DNA from: Halorubrum ezzemoulense DSM 17463
GTDB lineage: Archaea > Halobacteriota > Halobacteria > Halobacteriales > Haloferacaceae
DNA: 64,000 nucleotides
NCBI RefSeq assembly: GCF_002114285.1
Contig: NZ_NEDJ01000007.1
Location: 1-64,000 of the forward strand
Direction of reading: 5' to 3'
Of this stretch, positions 34,425-42,827 are shown piece after piece. Numbering within the stretch: position 1 is the stretch's first letter; every line of letters starts with the position of its first letter. Below the pieces are notes generated by a model. That model saw only the letters and a list, made by a program, of their open reading frames with translations, ran no database searches and was not told where the DNA came from. Position numbers and translations under genes: made by a program.

Positions 34425-35495
34425 ATGGACGCGATTGCCGTCTACGAGGGAGCCGACGAACCGGTCGTGACAGAGAGACCGCGACCGGAGCCCGCGCCCG
34501 GCGAGGCGCTGGTTCGGACGCTCCGGGTCGGCGTCGACGGGACCGACCACGAGGTCATCGCCGGCGGGCACGGCGGGGCGCCCGCGGGCGAGGACCACCT
34601 CGTGTTGGGTCACGAGGCCGTCGGCGTGATCGAGGAGCCGAACGACACGCCGTTCGAGGTCGGCGATGTCGTCGTCCCGACGGTCCGCCGCCCGCCGAAC
34701 GGCGCCAACGAGTACTTCGCGCGCGGCGAGCCCGACATGGCGCCGGACGGCGAGTACCACGAGCGGGGCATCGTCGGGGCGCACGGGTTCATGGCGGAGT
34801 ACTTCACCAGCCCGGCCGAGTTTCTCGTCGAGATCCCCCCGGCGCTCGCCGACTGGGGCTTCCTCGTCGAACCGGTCTCGATCGCGGAGAAGGCGATCGA
34901 GCACGCGTACGCCAGCCGGTCGGCGTTCCACTGGGAGCCCGAGTCGGCGCTCGTGCTGGGGAACGGGTCGCTCGGCCTGCTGACCGTGGCGACCCTCGAC
35001 GAGTCGTTCGACCGGATCTACTGTCTCGGACGGCGCGAGCGCCCCGACCCGACGATCGAGATCATCGAGTCGCTCGGAGCGACGTACGTGAACTCCAACG
35101 ACACCGCGATCCCGGAGGTGCCAGAGGTGTACGAACCGATGGACCTCGTCTTCGAGGCGACCGGCTACGCGCCCCACGCCTTCGAGACGATCGAGGCGCT
35201 CGCGCCCAACGGCGTCGGCGCGCTCCTCGGCGTCCCGGGGGACTGGGAGTTCGAAATCGACGGCGGCCGGCTCCACCGGGAGTTCGTCCTCCACAACAAG
35301 GCGCTCGTCGGCAGCGTCAACTCCGGGTACGGGCACTTCGAGTCGGCCGTCGAGTCGCTCTCGCGACTCTCCGACGGGTTCCTCGATGATCTCGTGACCG
35401 GCGTCCACGGGCTCGACGACTTCGAGGCCGCGTTCGCGGATGACGACACGACTATTAAAACGGCGGTCGAATTTGCCGCGTATGAAGAACGTTGA
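34425..35495 (+). CDS. gdh: glucose 1-dehydrogenase, zinc MDR family
   Basis: It oxidises glucose to gluconolactone with NAD(P)+, the first step of the semi-phosphorylative Entner-Doudoroff pathway of haloarchaea. The 356-residue length equals that of the Haloferax mediterranei enzyme. As in that enzyme, the catalytic zinc site uses Asp38 in VGVDGTDHE in place of the usual Cys, with His63 and Glu64 in LGHEAVG and a Glu near 149. The lobe that in other MDR proteins carries four structural-zinc cysteines has none. The Rossmann region is SALVLGNGSLGLLTV. The gene overlaps gfcR by 14 bases. Confidence 0.96.
   Translation: MDAIAVYEGADEPVVTERPRPEPAPGEALVRTLRVGVDGTDHEVIAGGHGGAPAGEDHLVLGHEAVGVIEEPNDTPFEVGDVVVPTVRRPPNGANEYFARGEPDMAPDGEYHERGIVGAHGFMAEYFTSPAEFLVEIPPALADWGFLVEPVSIAEKAIEHAYASRSAFHWEPESALVLGNGSLGLLTVATLDESFDRIYCLGRRERPDPTIEIIESLGATYVNSNDTAIPEVPEVYEPMDLVFEATGYAPHAFETIEALAPNGVGALLGVPGDWEFEIDGGRLHREFVLHNKALVGSVNSGYGHFESAVESLSRLSDGFLDDLVTGVHGLDDFEAAFADDDTTIKTAVEFAAYEER
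35453..35460 (+). promoter_or_regulatory. TATA box inside gdh driving gfcR
   Basis: TATTAAAA lies inside the last codons of gdh and 22-29 bases before the gfcR ATG, so gfcR can be made from its own leaderless transcript. Confidence 0.55.
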
Positions 35496-36117
35496 CGACC
35501 TCATCGACAGCGCTGCCGAGCTCGCGGAGCGGGGGCTCTCGAAGGGAGAGATCGCGGACGAACTGAACGTCTCCCGCGAGACGGCGAGCTGGCTGGTCGA
35601 GCGCGGCGGCGGCGCCGAGACGGACGAGGCGGCCGCGGACGCGGCGGCGTCGGCCGACATCCACGTCGACTGGTCGGCGCTCGGGCGCGACTCGACCCGC
35701 CTCGGCTTCGCGGCGAGCGCGATGGCGGACCTGCTGGCCAAACAGGGCGAGGCGGTCGACCTGACCGTCGGCATCGAGAAGGCGGGCGCGCCGCTCGCGA
35801 CCGCGGTCGCCGACCGGCTCGACACCGACCTCGGTACGTACGCCCCCGCGAAACACCAGTGGGATGAGGGCGACATCGACGAGCACGGCGGCGGCTTCTC
35901 GCGGAACTTCGCCGCGATCCGGAACCGCGACTGCTACGTCGTCGACGACATCATCACCTCCGGGACGACGATGCGGGAGTCGATCGACGCGATCCGCGAG
36001 CAGGGCGGCGAGCCGGTCGCGTGCGTCGTCCTCGTCGACAAGATGGGGTACGACGACATCGACGGCGTTCCGGTCTACTCGCTCGTCGACGTGGTGCGCG
36101 TCGACCGCGAGGAGTAA
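35482..36117 (+). CDS. gfcR: GfcR, PRTase-like transcription regulator of sugar degradation
   Basis: The 211-residue protein combines an N-terminal helix-turn-helix (KGEIADELNVSRETASWLVE) with a phosphoribosyltransferase domain related to orotate PRTase. The PRPP loop is YVVDDIITSGTTMRES. Proteins of this type in Haloferax (GfcR) activate genes of glucose, galactose and fructose degradation, and presumably sense a sugar acid instead of making nucleotides. The genomic position, overlapping gdh by 14 bases, supports that role. I chose the ATG after the gdh-internal TATA box; an upstream start adds 14 residues with no domain value. Confidence 0.92.
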   Translation: MKNVDDLIDSAAELAERGLSKGEIADELNVSRETASWLVERGGGAETDEAAADAAASADIHVDWSALGRDSTRLGFAASAMADLLAKQGEAVDLTVGIEKAGAPLATAVADRLDTDLGTYAPAKHQWDEGDIDEHGGGFSRNFAAIRNRDCYVVDDIITSGTTMRESIDAIREQGGEPVACVVLVDKMGYDDIDGVPVYSLVDVVRVDREE

Positions 36118-36199
36118 GCGCCGAGCCGGTCGGCGGTCGGCCCGTCACGTCGCCCGCCCGTGCGGAACCCATTTGCCTCGGCGTCGCGTATCGAGCCGT

Positions 36200-36544
36200 A
36201 TGACGTTCAGTCCCGAAGCCGACGCCGACGCCGAAGAGATCGAACAGCGAGTCGAGACGGTCCTCGCCGACAACGACGTGGTACTCTTCATGAAGGGGAA
36301 CCGTCTGATGCCCCAGTGCGGCTACTCCCAGCGCGCCGTCGAGCTGATCTCCCAGCACGTCGAGGAGTTCGAGACGGTCGACGTGTTGCCCGCGCTGCCG
36401 CAGTACCGCGAGGCGCTGGAGTCTCACAGCGGGTGGGAGACGATTCCGCAGACGTTCGTCGACGGCGAGTTCGTCGGCGGCAGCGACGTGCTCGGCGAAC
36501 TCGACGAGCGCGGCGAGCTCGCCGCGGAACTGGGCGCTGAGTGA
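36200..36544 (+). CDS. monothiol glutaredoxin (Grx4-type)
   Basis: The 114-residue protein has the glutaredoxin fold with the monothiol active site CGYS in MPQCGYSQRAVELI, a preceding VVLFMKGNRLM strand and the ETIPQTFVDGEFVGGSD segment that binds the thiol ligand. Monothiol glutaredoxins carry and transfer Fe-S clusters; haloarchaea have gamma-glutamylcysteine in place of glutathione, so its ligand may differ. A T-A-T stretch shortly before the ATG is only a weak promoter candidate. It follows gfcR. Confidence 0.94.
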   Translation: MTFSPEADADAEEIEQRVETVLADNDVVLFMKGNRLMPQCGYSQRAVELISQHVEEFETVDVLPALPQYREALESHSGWETIPQTFVDGEFVGGSDVLGELDERGELAAELGAE

Positions 36545-36619
36545 GCCGTCGCCCCCGCCGTTGATCCTCCGGTCCGGGCGCGACGTGTACGCGGATCCTG
36601 ACACATCGAAGGGCAGTCC

Positions 36620-36626
36620 ATATAAA
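36620..36626 (+). promoter_or_regulatory. TATA box with a palindromic transcription start region
   Basis: ATATAAA lies about 85-90 bases before the next ATG. Just downstream is the palindrome CGTAGCTACG (36636-36645), flanked by two copies of CTACGGT. The resulting mRNA would have a leader of about 60 bases, unusual among the leaderless genes here. Confidence 0.5.
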
Positions 36627-36709
36627 CCTACGGTGCGTAGCTACGGTAGGTGCGGCCGTTGCCGCCGCCGCCGTGACCACCGGTTCGACCCCACCGCATT
36701 CCACAAACA

Positions 36710-37279
36710 ATGACAGGCCGCGTGTTCCGACTCCATTCGACGCTCGAACTGCCACTCGAAGACGTAGAGACGTACTTCGACGAAGACCCCGATCTGCCGG
36801 AGGAGATCGACGACATCGACATCACGCGTCGAAACAACACACTCATCATCAAGGCCCTGTCCGACGACGAGTCGATCAGCAAGTACACGCCCACGGCGCA
36901 GCTGAAGGCGTCGGTCACGGAGACCCGCGTCTGGGAGGAGGAACCGCCCCGCGCCGGCGGCCCCCAGTGGATGGACGACGAGGAGGAGGAGATCCCCTCC
37001 GAGCTCGTCGAGTTCGCCTGCTTCAAGGGCGACCGCGAGACCGTCCTCCAGAACTCCGCGCTCCAGTACCCGATGTTCCGCGTGCTCCGCAAGATCGCGA
37101 CGCTCTCCGAGAAGGGGACGCTCACCGCGATCACGGAGGAGGACGGCGAACTGGAGGCGACCCGGATCGTCGAAGGTGAACCCCGTCCCGCCAGCATCGA
37201 GGTCGTCGAGAGCCCGCAGGGCGCCGGCGAGGGCGACGGCGGCGTCAACTGGCGCGACAACGAGTTCATCTCCGACTGA
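36710..37279 (+). CDS. conserved acidic haloarchaeal protein, unknown function
   Basis: The 189-residue soluble protein starts MTGRVFRLHSTLELPLEDVE. An N-terminal alpha-beta part (DIDITRRNNTLIIKALSDDE) is followed by an acidic linker with WMDDEEEEIP and a helical middle containing FACFKGDRETVLQNSALQY and FRVLRKIATLSEKGTLTAI. No signal peptide, membrane segment or catalytic motif is visible. A haloarchaea-specific DUF family is likely, but I do not recognise a function. Its mRNA appears to carry a leader of about 60 bases with a palindrome near the start site. Confidence 0.85.
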   Translation: MTGRVFRLHSTLELPLEDVETYFDEDPDLPEEIDDIDITRRNNTLIIKALSDDESISKYTPTAQLKASVTETRVWEEEPPRAGGPQWMDDEEEEIPSELVEFACFKGDRETVLQNSALQYPMFRVLRKIATLSEKGTLTAITEEDGELEATRIVEGEPRPASIEVVESPQGAGEGDGGVNWRDNEFISD

Positions 37280-37354
37280 GGCGGCGCGTTCGCCGCGGCC
37301 GGTCCCGCGTGCGGCGTGCGATTCGCGGCTCCCTCGCCGTCCGACCGCCGACTC

Positions 37355-37359
37355 TTTAT
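37355..37359 (+). promoter_or_regulatory. TATA box of dph6
   Basis: TTTAT lies 24-28 bases before the ATG, consistent with a leaderless mRNA. Confidence 0.5.
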
Positions 37360-37382
37360 CCGCGCGACTCCCTCTCCCGCTC

Positions 37383-38096
37383 ATGAGCAACTGGGTGAGC
37401 CTCTTCTCCGGCGGCAAGGACTCCTCGTGGGCCCTGTACCGCGCGCTGGAGGAAGGGCTCGACGTCTCGCGGCTGCTGACCGTCCACCCCGCCGGCGACT
37501 CGTACATGTACCACACGCCGGCGACCGAGCTCGCCGAACTCGCGGCCGAGAGCGTCGGCGTCGACCTCGTCGAGGTGTCGCCGGACGACTTCGGCGCCGC
37601 AGACGTCGACGACGCCGGCGCGCAGGGCGACGCGGAGCTGGAGCCGATGGAGGCGGCGCTCCGAGAGATCGCCGCCGCGGACGACCTCGACCTCGCCGGC
37701 GTCACGGCCGGCGCCGTCGAGAGCGAGTTCCAGACGGACCGGATTCGGGGGATGTGCGACCGGCTCGGGATCGACCTGTTCGCCCCGCTGTGGCAGCGGG
37801 ACCCGGTCGAACTCGCGGAGGCGATGTTCGACGCCGACTTCGAGATCCGGATCATCCAAGTGGCGGCGTACGGGCTCGACGAATCATGGCTCGGACGACG
37901 GTACGACGCGGACGCGCTCGACGACCTGCTCGCGCTCCGCGAGGAGTACGGCGTCCACCCGCTCGGCGAGGGCGGCGAGTTCGAGACGTACGTCGTCGAC
38001 GGCCCGCACATGGACCGCCGCATCGACCTGACGTACGACACGGTCTGGGAGGGTGACCGCGGTCACATCGAGGTCCGCGACGCGACGCTGGAGTAG
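37383..38096 (+). CDS. dph6: diphthine--ammonia ligase
   Basis: Dph6 amidates diphthine on elongation factor 2 in the last step of diphthamide synthesis, using ATP. The 237-residue protein starts with the PP-loop SLFSGGKDSSWALYRA. Further ATP-pyrophosphatase family blocks are VHPAGDSYMYHTP, VTAGAVESEFQTDRI, DLFAPLWQRDP and the terminal PLGEGGEFETYVVDGP. Length matches single-domain archaeal Dph6 (the eukaryotic protein has extra domains). The start is set by the PP-loop and by a TTTAT box 24-28 bases upstream. dph2 lies about 8 kb away. Confidence 0.95.
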   Translation: MSNWVSLFSGGKDSSWALYRALEEGLDVSRLLTVHPAGDSYMYHTPATELAELAAESVGVDLVEVSPDDFGAADVDDAGAQGDAELEPMEAALREIAAADDLDLAGVTAGAVESEFQTDRIRGMCDRLGIDLFAPLWQRDPVELAEAMFDADFEIRIIQVAAYGLDESWLGRRYDADALDDLLALREEYGVHPLGEGGEFETYVVDGPHMDRRIDLTYDTVWEGDRGHIEVRDATLE

Positions 38097-38126
38097 AGCG
38101 CCCTTTGAAACGGCGAAAGAGTCCCG

Positions 38127-39380
38127 TTACGGCCAGTTTCCGGCCTGATCGTACGCGTCCACGATCCGACCGATACCGACGACGTACGCCGCGGTGCGGA
38201 GGTTGCGAACGTCGTTCGACTCGTAGGTGTCGACCAGCGTGTCGAACGCCTCCGTGATCACGCGTTCCAGTTCCTCGTTGACGCGCGCCTCGGTCCAACT
38301 GAACCGCTGTCGGTTCTGGACCCACTCAAAGTACGACACGGTGACGCCTCCCGCGTTCGCGAGGATGTCGGGGACGACGTTGACGTCGCGGTCGGCGAGC
38401 ACGTCGTCGGCGTCGGGCGTGAGCGGACCGTTCGCCGCCTCGACGATCAGGTCGGCGCCGACGTCCGCCGCGAGCTCGGCGTCGACCGCGTTCTCCAGCG
38501 CGGCCGGGACGAGGCAGTCGACGTCGAGCGTGAGCAGCTCGTCGTTCGTGAGGCCGTCGGCGCCGGGGTAGCCCGTCACCGACCCGGTCTCGGCCTTGTG
38601 CGCCTTCACGTCGCGGGGGTCGAGCCCTTCGGGGTCGCGGATCCCGCCGGCGGAGTCGGAGACCGCGACCACGTCGGCGCCGAGGTCGTCGAGCAGCGCC
38701 GCCGCGATCGACCCGGCGTTGCCGTACCCCTGAACCGCGACGGTCGCGTCCGCGACGTCGCGGCCGAGCCAGTCGAACGCCTCGCGGGCCGACAGCGCGA
38801 CGGAGCGACCGGTCGCCTCGACGCGACCCTCGCTGCCGCCGGAGTCGAGCGCCTTCCCCGTGATGACGCCGGGGGCGGTGGTGTTTTCGAGGGTCTCGTA
38901 GGTGTCTTTGATCCAGTTCATCTCCCGCTGGCCGGTGTTGACATCCGGCGCGGGGATGTCGCGGTCCTCGCCGATCAGCGGCCGGAGTTCCGTCGCGAAC
39001 GCCCGCGTGAGTCGCTCCAGCTCGGACTCGGAGTAGTCCGCCGGATCGATCGCGATGCCGCCCTTGCCGCCGCCGTACGGGACGTCGACGACGGCGCACT
39101 TGTACGCCATCCAGCCCGACAGCGCCTTCACCTCGTCGCGGGTGACGCCCGGGTGATAGCGGATCCCGCCCTTGTACGGCCCCCGGTCGCCGTTGAACTG
39201 CGCGCGGTACGCGCGCACCGTCTCCAGCGAGCCGTCGTCGCGCTCGAACGTCAGGTTCGTCTCCAACACCCGTTCCGGGTTCTTCAGGCGCTCGATGACG
39301 CCCGAGTCGGCGTCGACGACCGCCGCGGCGTCGTCTACCTGCTCCCGCAGGCTCTCGAACGGATTCGCCTCCGTAGTCAT
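38127..39380 (-). CDS. gdhA: glutamate dehydrogenase (Glu/Leu/Phe/Val family)
   Basis: It interconverts glutamate and 2-oxoglutarate plus ammonia. The 417-residue protein has the family signature [17 protein letters not shown] with the active-site Lys, the earlier [14 protein letters not shown] block, [14 protein letters not shown], a Rossmann motif [17 protein letters not shown] and the C-terminal [11 protein letters not shown]. Length is standard for hexameric enzymes. A TTAA-containing box lies 24-29 bases before the start. It faces the CitE-type lyase gene on the same strand 173 bases downstream of that gene's end. Confidence 0.96.
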   Translation of the reverse strand: MTTEANPFESLREQVDDAAAVVDADSGVIERLKNPERVLETNLTFERDDGSLETVRAYRAQFNGDRGPYKGGIRYHPGVTRDEVKALSGWMAYKCAVVDVPYGGGKGGIAIDPADYSESELERLTRAFATELRPLIGEDRDIPAPDVNTGQREMNWIKDTYETLENTTAPGVITGKALDSGGSEGRVEATGRSVALSAREAFDWLGRDVADATVAVQGYGNAGSIAAALLDDLGADVVAVSDSAGGIRDPEGLDPRDVKAHKAETGSVTGYPGADGLTNDELLTLDVDCLVPAALENAVDAELAADVGADLIVEAANGPLTPDADDVLADRDVNVVPDILANAGGVTVSYFEWVQNRQRFSWTEARVNEELERVITEAFDTLVDTYESNDVRNLRTAAYVVGIGRIVDAYDQAGNWP

Positions 39381-39553
39381 ACGATCAGTCTCGGTGGGCG
39401 GTGGTTAACTGTGGCGACCGGTACGGAAATTGTGCGTGCCGACACCGTCCGAACGACGCGCATCGACGCCGATCGAGCGATGCGGGTCGACCCCGTCCAC
39501 AGCGACAGCCGGGCGGATCGCGACCCGAACGCCGGCCGGGCCACCGATCCGAC

Positions 39554-40417
39554 TCAGCGGGTCCCGTCGGGCGCGCGGTCGAGGATCCGCTCCGCCTGCG
39601 CGATCAGCGGCGCGTCGATCATCTCGCCGTCCACCTGGAAGACGGCGCGTCCCTCCCCCTCCGCCTCGTCGCGGGCGTCGAGGACCGCCGCGGCCCACTC
39701 GACGTCGTCCGGGTCCGGGGTGAACGCCTCGGTGATCGGGCCTACCTGCGCCGGGTGGATCGCCAGCTTCCCGTCGTAGCCGAGCCGGCGCGCGAACGCG
39801 GCGTCCTCCCGGAGCCCCGACTCGTCCGAGAAGTCCGTGTAGACCGTGTCGAGCGCGTCGACGCCGGCCGCGCTCGCGGCGAGGACGACGTGTTCGCGGG
39901 CGTACAGCACCTCCGTCCCCTCGTCGGTCCGGGTCGCGCCCACGTCCGCGGCGAGGTCTTCGGCGCCGAACGCGACCGCGTCGGTCGCCTCCGCCGCCGC
40001 GATCGCCTCCGCCGCGAGGACGCCCGCCGCCGTCTCGACGAGCGAGAACACTGCGGGATCGCGGCCCCGCTCGGCGCACAGTTCGGCGACGCGCTCGACC
40101 CGACCCGCGCCCTCGACCTTCGGGAGCATCACCGCGTCGAGGGTGACCGCGTCGCCGCCCCCCTCTCTGTCGGTACCGATCACTCCGTCGAGGTCGGCCG
40201 CGGGCGACTCGGCGGTGAGCCGGACGCAGACCTCCGCGTCCGGGTCGAAGGCGGGGTCCGCGAGCACCTCGCGGACCGCCGCCCTCGCCTCGTCCTTCCG
40301 GCCGGGCGCGACGGCGTCCTCGAGGTCGAAACAGATCACGTCGGCGCCGGTTCCCGGCGCCTTCCGCATGAGTTCGGGGCTGTCGCCGGGCGAGAACAGC
40401 AGGCTTCGGCGTGGCAT
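39554..40417 (-). CDS. CitE-type lyase (HpcH/HpaI aldolase superfamily)
   Basis: The 287-residue protein belongs to the family of malyl-CoA, citramalyl-CoA and citrate lyase beta subunits. Key blocks are MPRRSLLFSPGDSPELMRKA, VICFDLEDAVAPGRK, VMLPKVEGAGRVERVAEL, SLVETAAGVLAAEA with the metal-binding Glu, VAFGAEDLAADVG with the Asp, and LGYDGKLAIHPAQVGP. In haloarchaea such enzymes can act on beta-methylmalyl-CoA or malyl-CoA. A TTTTATT box 24-30 bases upstream supports the start. It diverges from the MaoC-type hydratase gene, which suggests a shared pathway. Confidence 0.9.
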   Translation of the reverse strand: MPRRSLLFSPGDSPELMRKAPGTGADVICFDLEDAVAPGRKDEARAAVREVLADPAFDPDAEVCVRLTAESPAADLDGVIGTDREGGGDAVTLDAVMLPKVEGAGRVERVAELCAERGRDPAVFSLVETAAGVLAAEAIAAAEATDAVAFGAEDLAADVGATRTDEGTEVLYAREHVVLAASAAGVDALDTVYTDFSDESGLREDAAFARRLGYDGKLAIHPAQVGPITEAFTPDPDDVEWAAAVLDARDEAEGEGRAVFQVDGEMIDAPLIAQAERILDRAPDGTR

Positions 40418-40440
40418 GTGCGGGGGTGCGCGGGCGGGCA

Positions 40441-40447
40441 AATAAAA
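40441..40447 (-). promoter_or_regulatory. TATA box of the CitE-type lyase gene
   Basis: TTTTATT on the minus strand, 24-30 bases before the ATG, in the 87-base region shared with the divergent hydratase gene. Confidence 0.55.
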
Positions 40448-40504
40448 CCCGACGGCCGCCCCGAGAGCGGTACCGATTTCACGCCGCCGGTCGAGCGGGG
40501 GCCC

Positions 40505-40981
40505 ATGCCCGGACTGTACTACGAGGAGTTCGAAGTCGGCGAGACGATCGACCACGCGACGCGGCGGACGATAAGCGAGGCCGACAACCAGCGCTTCTGC
40601 GACATGACGATGAACCAGCAGCCGCTCCACCTCGACGCCGACTTCGCCGCGGAGACGGAGTTCGGCGAGCGACTGGTGAACGGACTGTACACGATGTCGC
40701 TCGCGGTCGGGATGTCGATCCCGGAGACGACCGACGGCACCATCGTCGCGAACCTCTCGTACGACGGCGTCGAACACCCGAACCCGGTGTTCCACGGCGA
40801 CACGATCCGCGCCCGCTCGACGGTCACCGACAAGCGCGAGACGAGCGACGGCGAGCGCGGCGTCGTCACCATGCGCGTGGAAGCGTTCAAGATCGTCGAC
40901 GGCGACGACGACGTCTTAGTCTGCGAGTTCGAGCGGACGGTCCTCTCCGAGAAGCGGCCGACGGGGGACGGGGACGGCTGA
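40505..40981 (+). CDS. MaoC-like (hot-dog) acyl-CoA hydratase
   Basis: The 158-residue protein is a single hot-dog domain of the MaoC type. It shows YYEEFEVGETIDHATRRTIS, the hydratase motif DNQRFCDMTMNQQPLHLDAD with the catalytic Asp and His, GLYTMSLAVGMSI and NPVFHGDTIRARSTV. Such proteins hydrate enoyl-CoA thioesters; paired with a CitE-type lyase, a mesaconyl-CoA- or related hydratase role is plausible. The characterised haloarchaeal mesaconyl-CoA hydratase is, as I recall, larger with two domains, so this is not certain. Confidence 0.88.
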   Translation: MPGLYYEEFEVGETIDHATRRTISEADNQRFCDMTMNQQPLHLDADFAAETEFGERLVNGLYTMSLAVGMSIPETTDGTIVANLSYDGVEHPNPVFHGDTIRARSTVTDKRETSDGERGVVTMRVEAFKIVDGDDDVLVCEFERTVLSEKRPTGDGDG

Positions 40982-40986
40982 CTGCC

Positions 40987-41565
40987 TCAGTCGTCCTCGC
41001 CGGCGAGCAGCAGCCCGAGGTAGGAGGTGCGAACCTGGTCGTCGGCGTCGAGGCCGAGCCGGTCGAGCGCCTCGATCGCTGCCTCGCGCGCCGCGTCGAC
41101 CTCGCTTTCGGACTCGACGGCGCGTTCGATCTCGACGTACTCGTCGAGCCCGGTGACGGCGTCGAGCGTCACGGTGAACCCGTCGTACGCCCAGAACTCG
41201 CGCCGCTTCTCCACCGTCGCGGCCGGCTCGAAGCCGAGCCCGGAGAGGGCCGCCGCGAGCGCCTCTCCGTCGTCGACGCCCGTCTCGTGTTCGGCGCGGG
41301 TCTTCGAGGCCTCGTCGAGGAGGGGTCCCTTATAGGTGATCGTCGCCGCCGGGTCGTCGGCGGAGGACGCCGACCCCTCGCCGTCCGACAGCGGCATCTC
41401 GCGCCGGATCCGGAGCGCCTCGTCCGTTTCGGCGAACTCGCGGTGCGGCGCGTCGTAGTACGTGTCGCGCTGTCGCTTGGCGGCGACGTGCTCGGCCCCG
41501 ACCTCGCGGAGGCGCTCTCGCGTCGCGTCCAGGTCCGCCGGTACCTTGATCTCGACCTCGTACAT
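40987..41565 (-). CDS. CYTH-domain protein (class IV adenylate cyclase/thiamine triphosphatase-like)
   Basis: The 192-residue product starts MYEVEIKV, giving the ExExK signature of CYTH enzymes, which hydrolyse or cyclise triphosphates. Further blocks are RQRDTYYDAPHREFAETDEA, LRIRREM, ITYKGPLLD, KRREFWAYDGFTVTLD and GLDEYVEIE with charged residues lining the tunnel. It could be a CyaB-like cyclase or a triphosphatase. I chose the ATG nine codons inside the longer frame because it starts the motif directly and has a TTAT box about 25 bases upstream. It converges on the hydratase gene. Confidence 0.87.
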   Translation of the reverse strand: MYEVEIKVPADLDATRERLREVGAEHVAAKRQRDTYYDAPHREFAETDEALRIRREMPLSDGEGSASSADDPAATITYKGPLLDEASKTRAEHETGVDDGEALAAALSGLGFEPAATVEKRREFWAYDGFTVTLDAVTGLDEYVEIERAVESESEVDAAREAAIEALDRLGLDADDQVRTSYLGLLLAGEDD

Positions 41566-41712
41566 GCCCGGCACTGCGGTCGGACCGCTCATAAGGAGCG
41601 CGGGACGCCGCCGTGCTCCGCGACGAACCGCCGCGACCCGTAGGCCGGCGCGTCGGCCGCCGAATCGCCGCTGTCGCCCGCTCGTCGGCGGGCTTCGGGC
41701 CGAACCGTGCTT

Positions 41713-41717
41713 CTTAA
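41713..41717 (+). promoter_or_regulatory. TATA box of the FKBP gene
   Basis: CTTAA lies 25-29 bases before the ATG. Confidence 0.5.
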
Positions 41718-41741
41718 GGGTGTAACAGGTGACCTTCAGGT

Positions 41742-42677
41742 ATGAGCGATCAGGAGCAAGCGGACGCGGCCGCCGAGGCCGAGGAGACCGAGACCGAGAC
41801 TGACGCTGACGGACTCGAAGACGGCGACTTCGTCCGCGTCGCGTACACGATCCGAACGGCCGACGACGACCGCGTCATCGACACGACCGACAAGGAGACG
41901 GCCGAGGACGCCGAGATCGACGTCGACGAGTACGACTTCGAGCCCCGGATCATCGCGCTCGGTGCCGGCCACGTGTTCCCCTCCGTCGAGGAGGCGTTCA
42001 TCGGCGGCGCCGTCGGCGACGAGGGAACGGTCGACGTCCCGGCCGACGACGCCTTCGGCGAGTACGACCCCGACGAGGTCGAGACCGTCAAGGCCGACAA
42101 GATCCCCGAGGACAGCCGCTACCCCGGCGCGCAGGTCCAGATCGACAATCAGCAGGGCCACCTCGAGACGATCATCGGCGGCCGCGCCCGCGTCGACTTT
42201 AACCACCCGCTCGCCGGCGAGGACCTCGAGTACGAGTACGAGATCCTCGAAGCCATCGACGACCGCGAGGAGCAGGCCGCCGGCATGCTCGGGATGTACC
42301 TCCAGGAGGCGCCCGAGGTCCGCATCGAGACGGAGACCGAGGAGGAGGAGACCGTCACGGAGGACGAGGACGGCGAGGAGACCGTCGAGACCGAGGAGGT
42401 CGAGAAGGACATCCTCTACGTCACCGCGACGCAGGCGATGCAGATGAACCAGCAGTGGATGTTCCAGAAACAGCAGATCGCGCAGGACCTCATGGACCGC
42501 CTCGACCTCGACCGCGTCGTGATCGAGGAGGTCATCGAGGGCGGCGGCATGGGTGGCCTCGGCGGCATGATGGGCGGCATGGGCGGCGCCGGCGCCGGCG
42601 ATGTCGACATCGAGGAGGCGCTCGAGGACGTCGACGTCGACGCCGACGAGATCGTCGACGAGATCGACGAAGAGTAA
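41742..42677 (+). CDS. FKBP-type peptidyl-prolyl isomerase with chaperonin-like Gly/Met tail
   Basis: The 311-residue protein isomerises prolyl bonds and assists folding in the cytoplasm. An acidic N-terminus is followed by an FKBP domain of the SlyD type (DFVRVAYTIRTADD, FEPRIIALGAGHVFPSVEEA, VDVPADDAFGEYDPD) with the IF insert and the later NHPLAGEDLEYEYEIL. Then comes an extension of about 120 residues rich in Glu, ending in GGGMGGLGGMMGGMGGAGAG (about residues 266-285) and an acidic tail. A Gly/Met-rich end like this is usual for chaperonins, not for FKBPs. The start has a TATA box at 25-29 bases. Confidence 0.94.
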   Translation: MSDQEQADAAAEAEETETETDADGLEDGDFVRVAYTIRTADDDRVIDTTDKETAEDAEIDVDEYDFEPRIIALGAGHVFPSVEEAFIGGAVGDEGTVDVPADDAFGEYDPDEVETVKADKIPEDSRYPGAQVQIDNQQGHLETIIGGRARVDFNHPLAGEDLEYEYEILEAIDDREEQAAGMLGMYLQEAPEVRIETETEEEETVTEDEDGEETVETEEVEKDILYVTATQAMQMNQQWMFQKQQIAQDLMDRLDLDRVVIEEVIEGGGMGGLGGMMGGMGGAGAGDVDIEEALEDVDVDADEIVDEIDEE

Positions 42678-42827
42678 CGGACCCCGTCGCTGCCGAGTTT
42701 CGCTTCTTCGAGACGCTGGTGCCTCGAGCGGCCGCGCTACGCCGCCACTCACTCCGGTGGCTCAGCCCGCAGCGTCAGGTCGACCGACGAACGGATCGCT
42801 TTTGCCCGACGCCGCGCCCACACCGGT

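Noticed and set aside
39381-39553. Possible small RNA or gene between glutamate dehydrogenase and the CitE-type lyase
   Set aside because: Only a TATA-like box for gdhA is visible; the rest is ordinary G/C-rich sequence.
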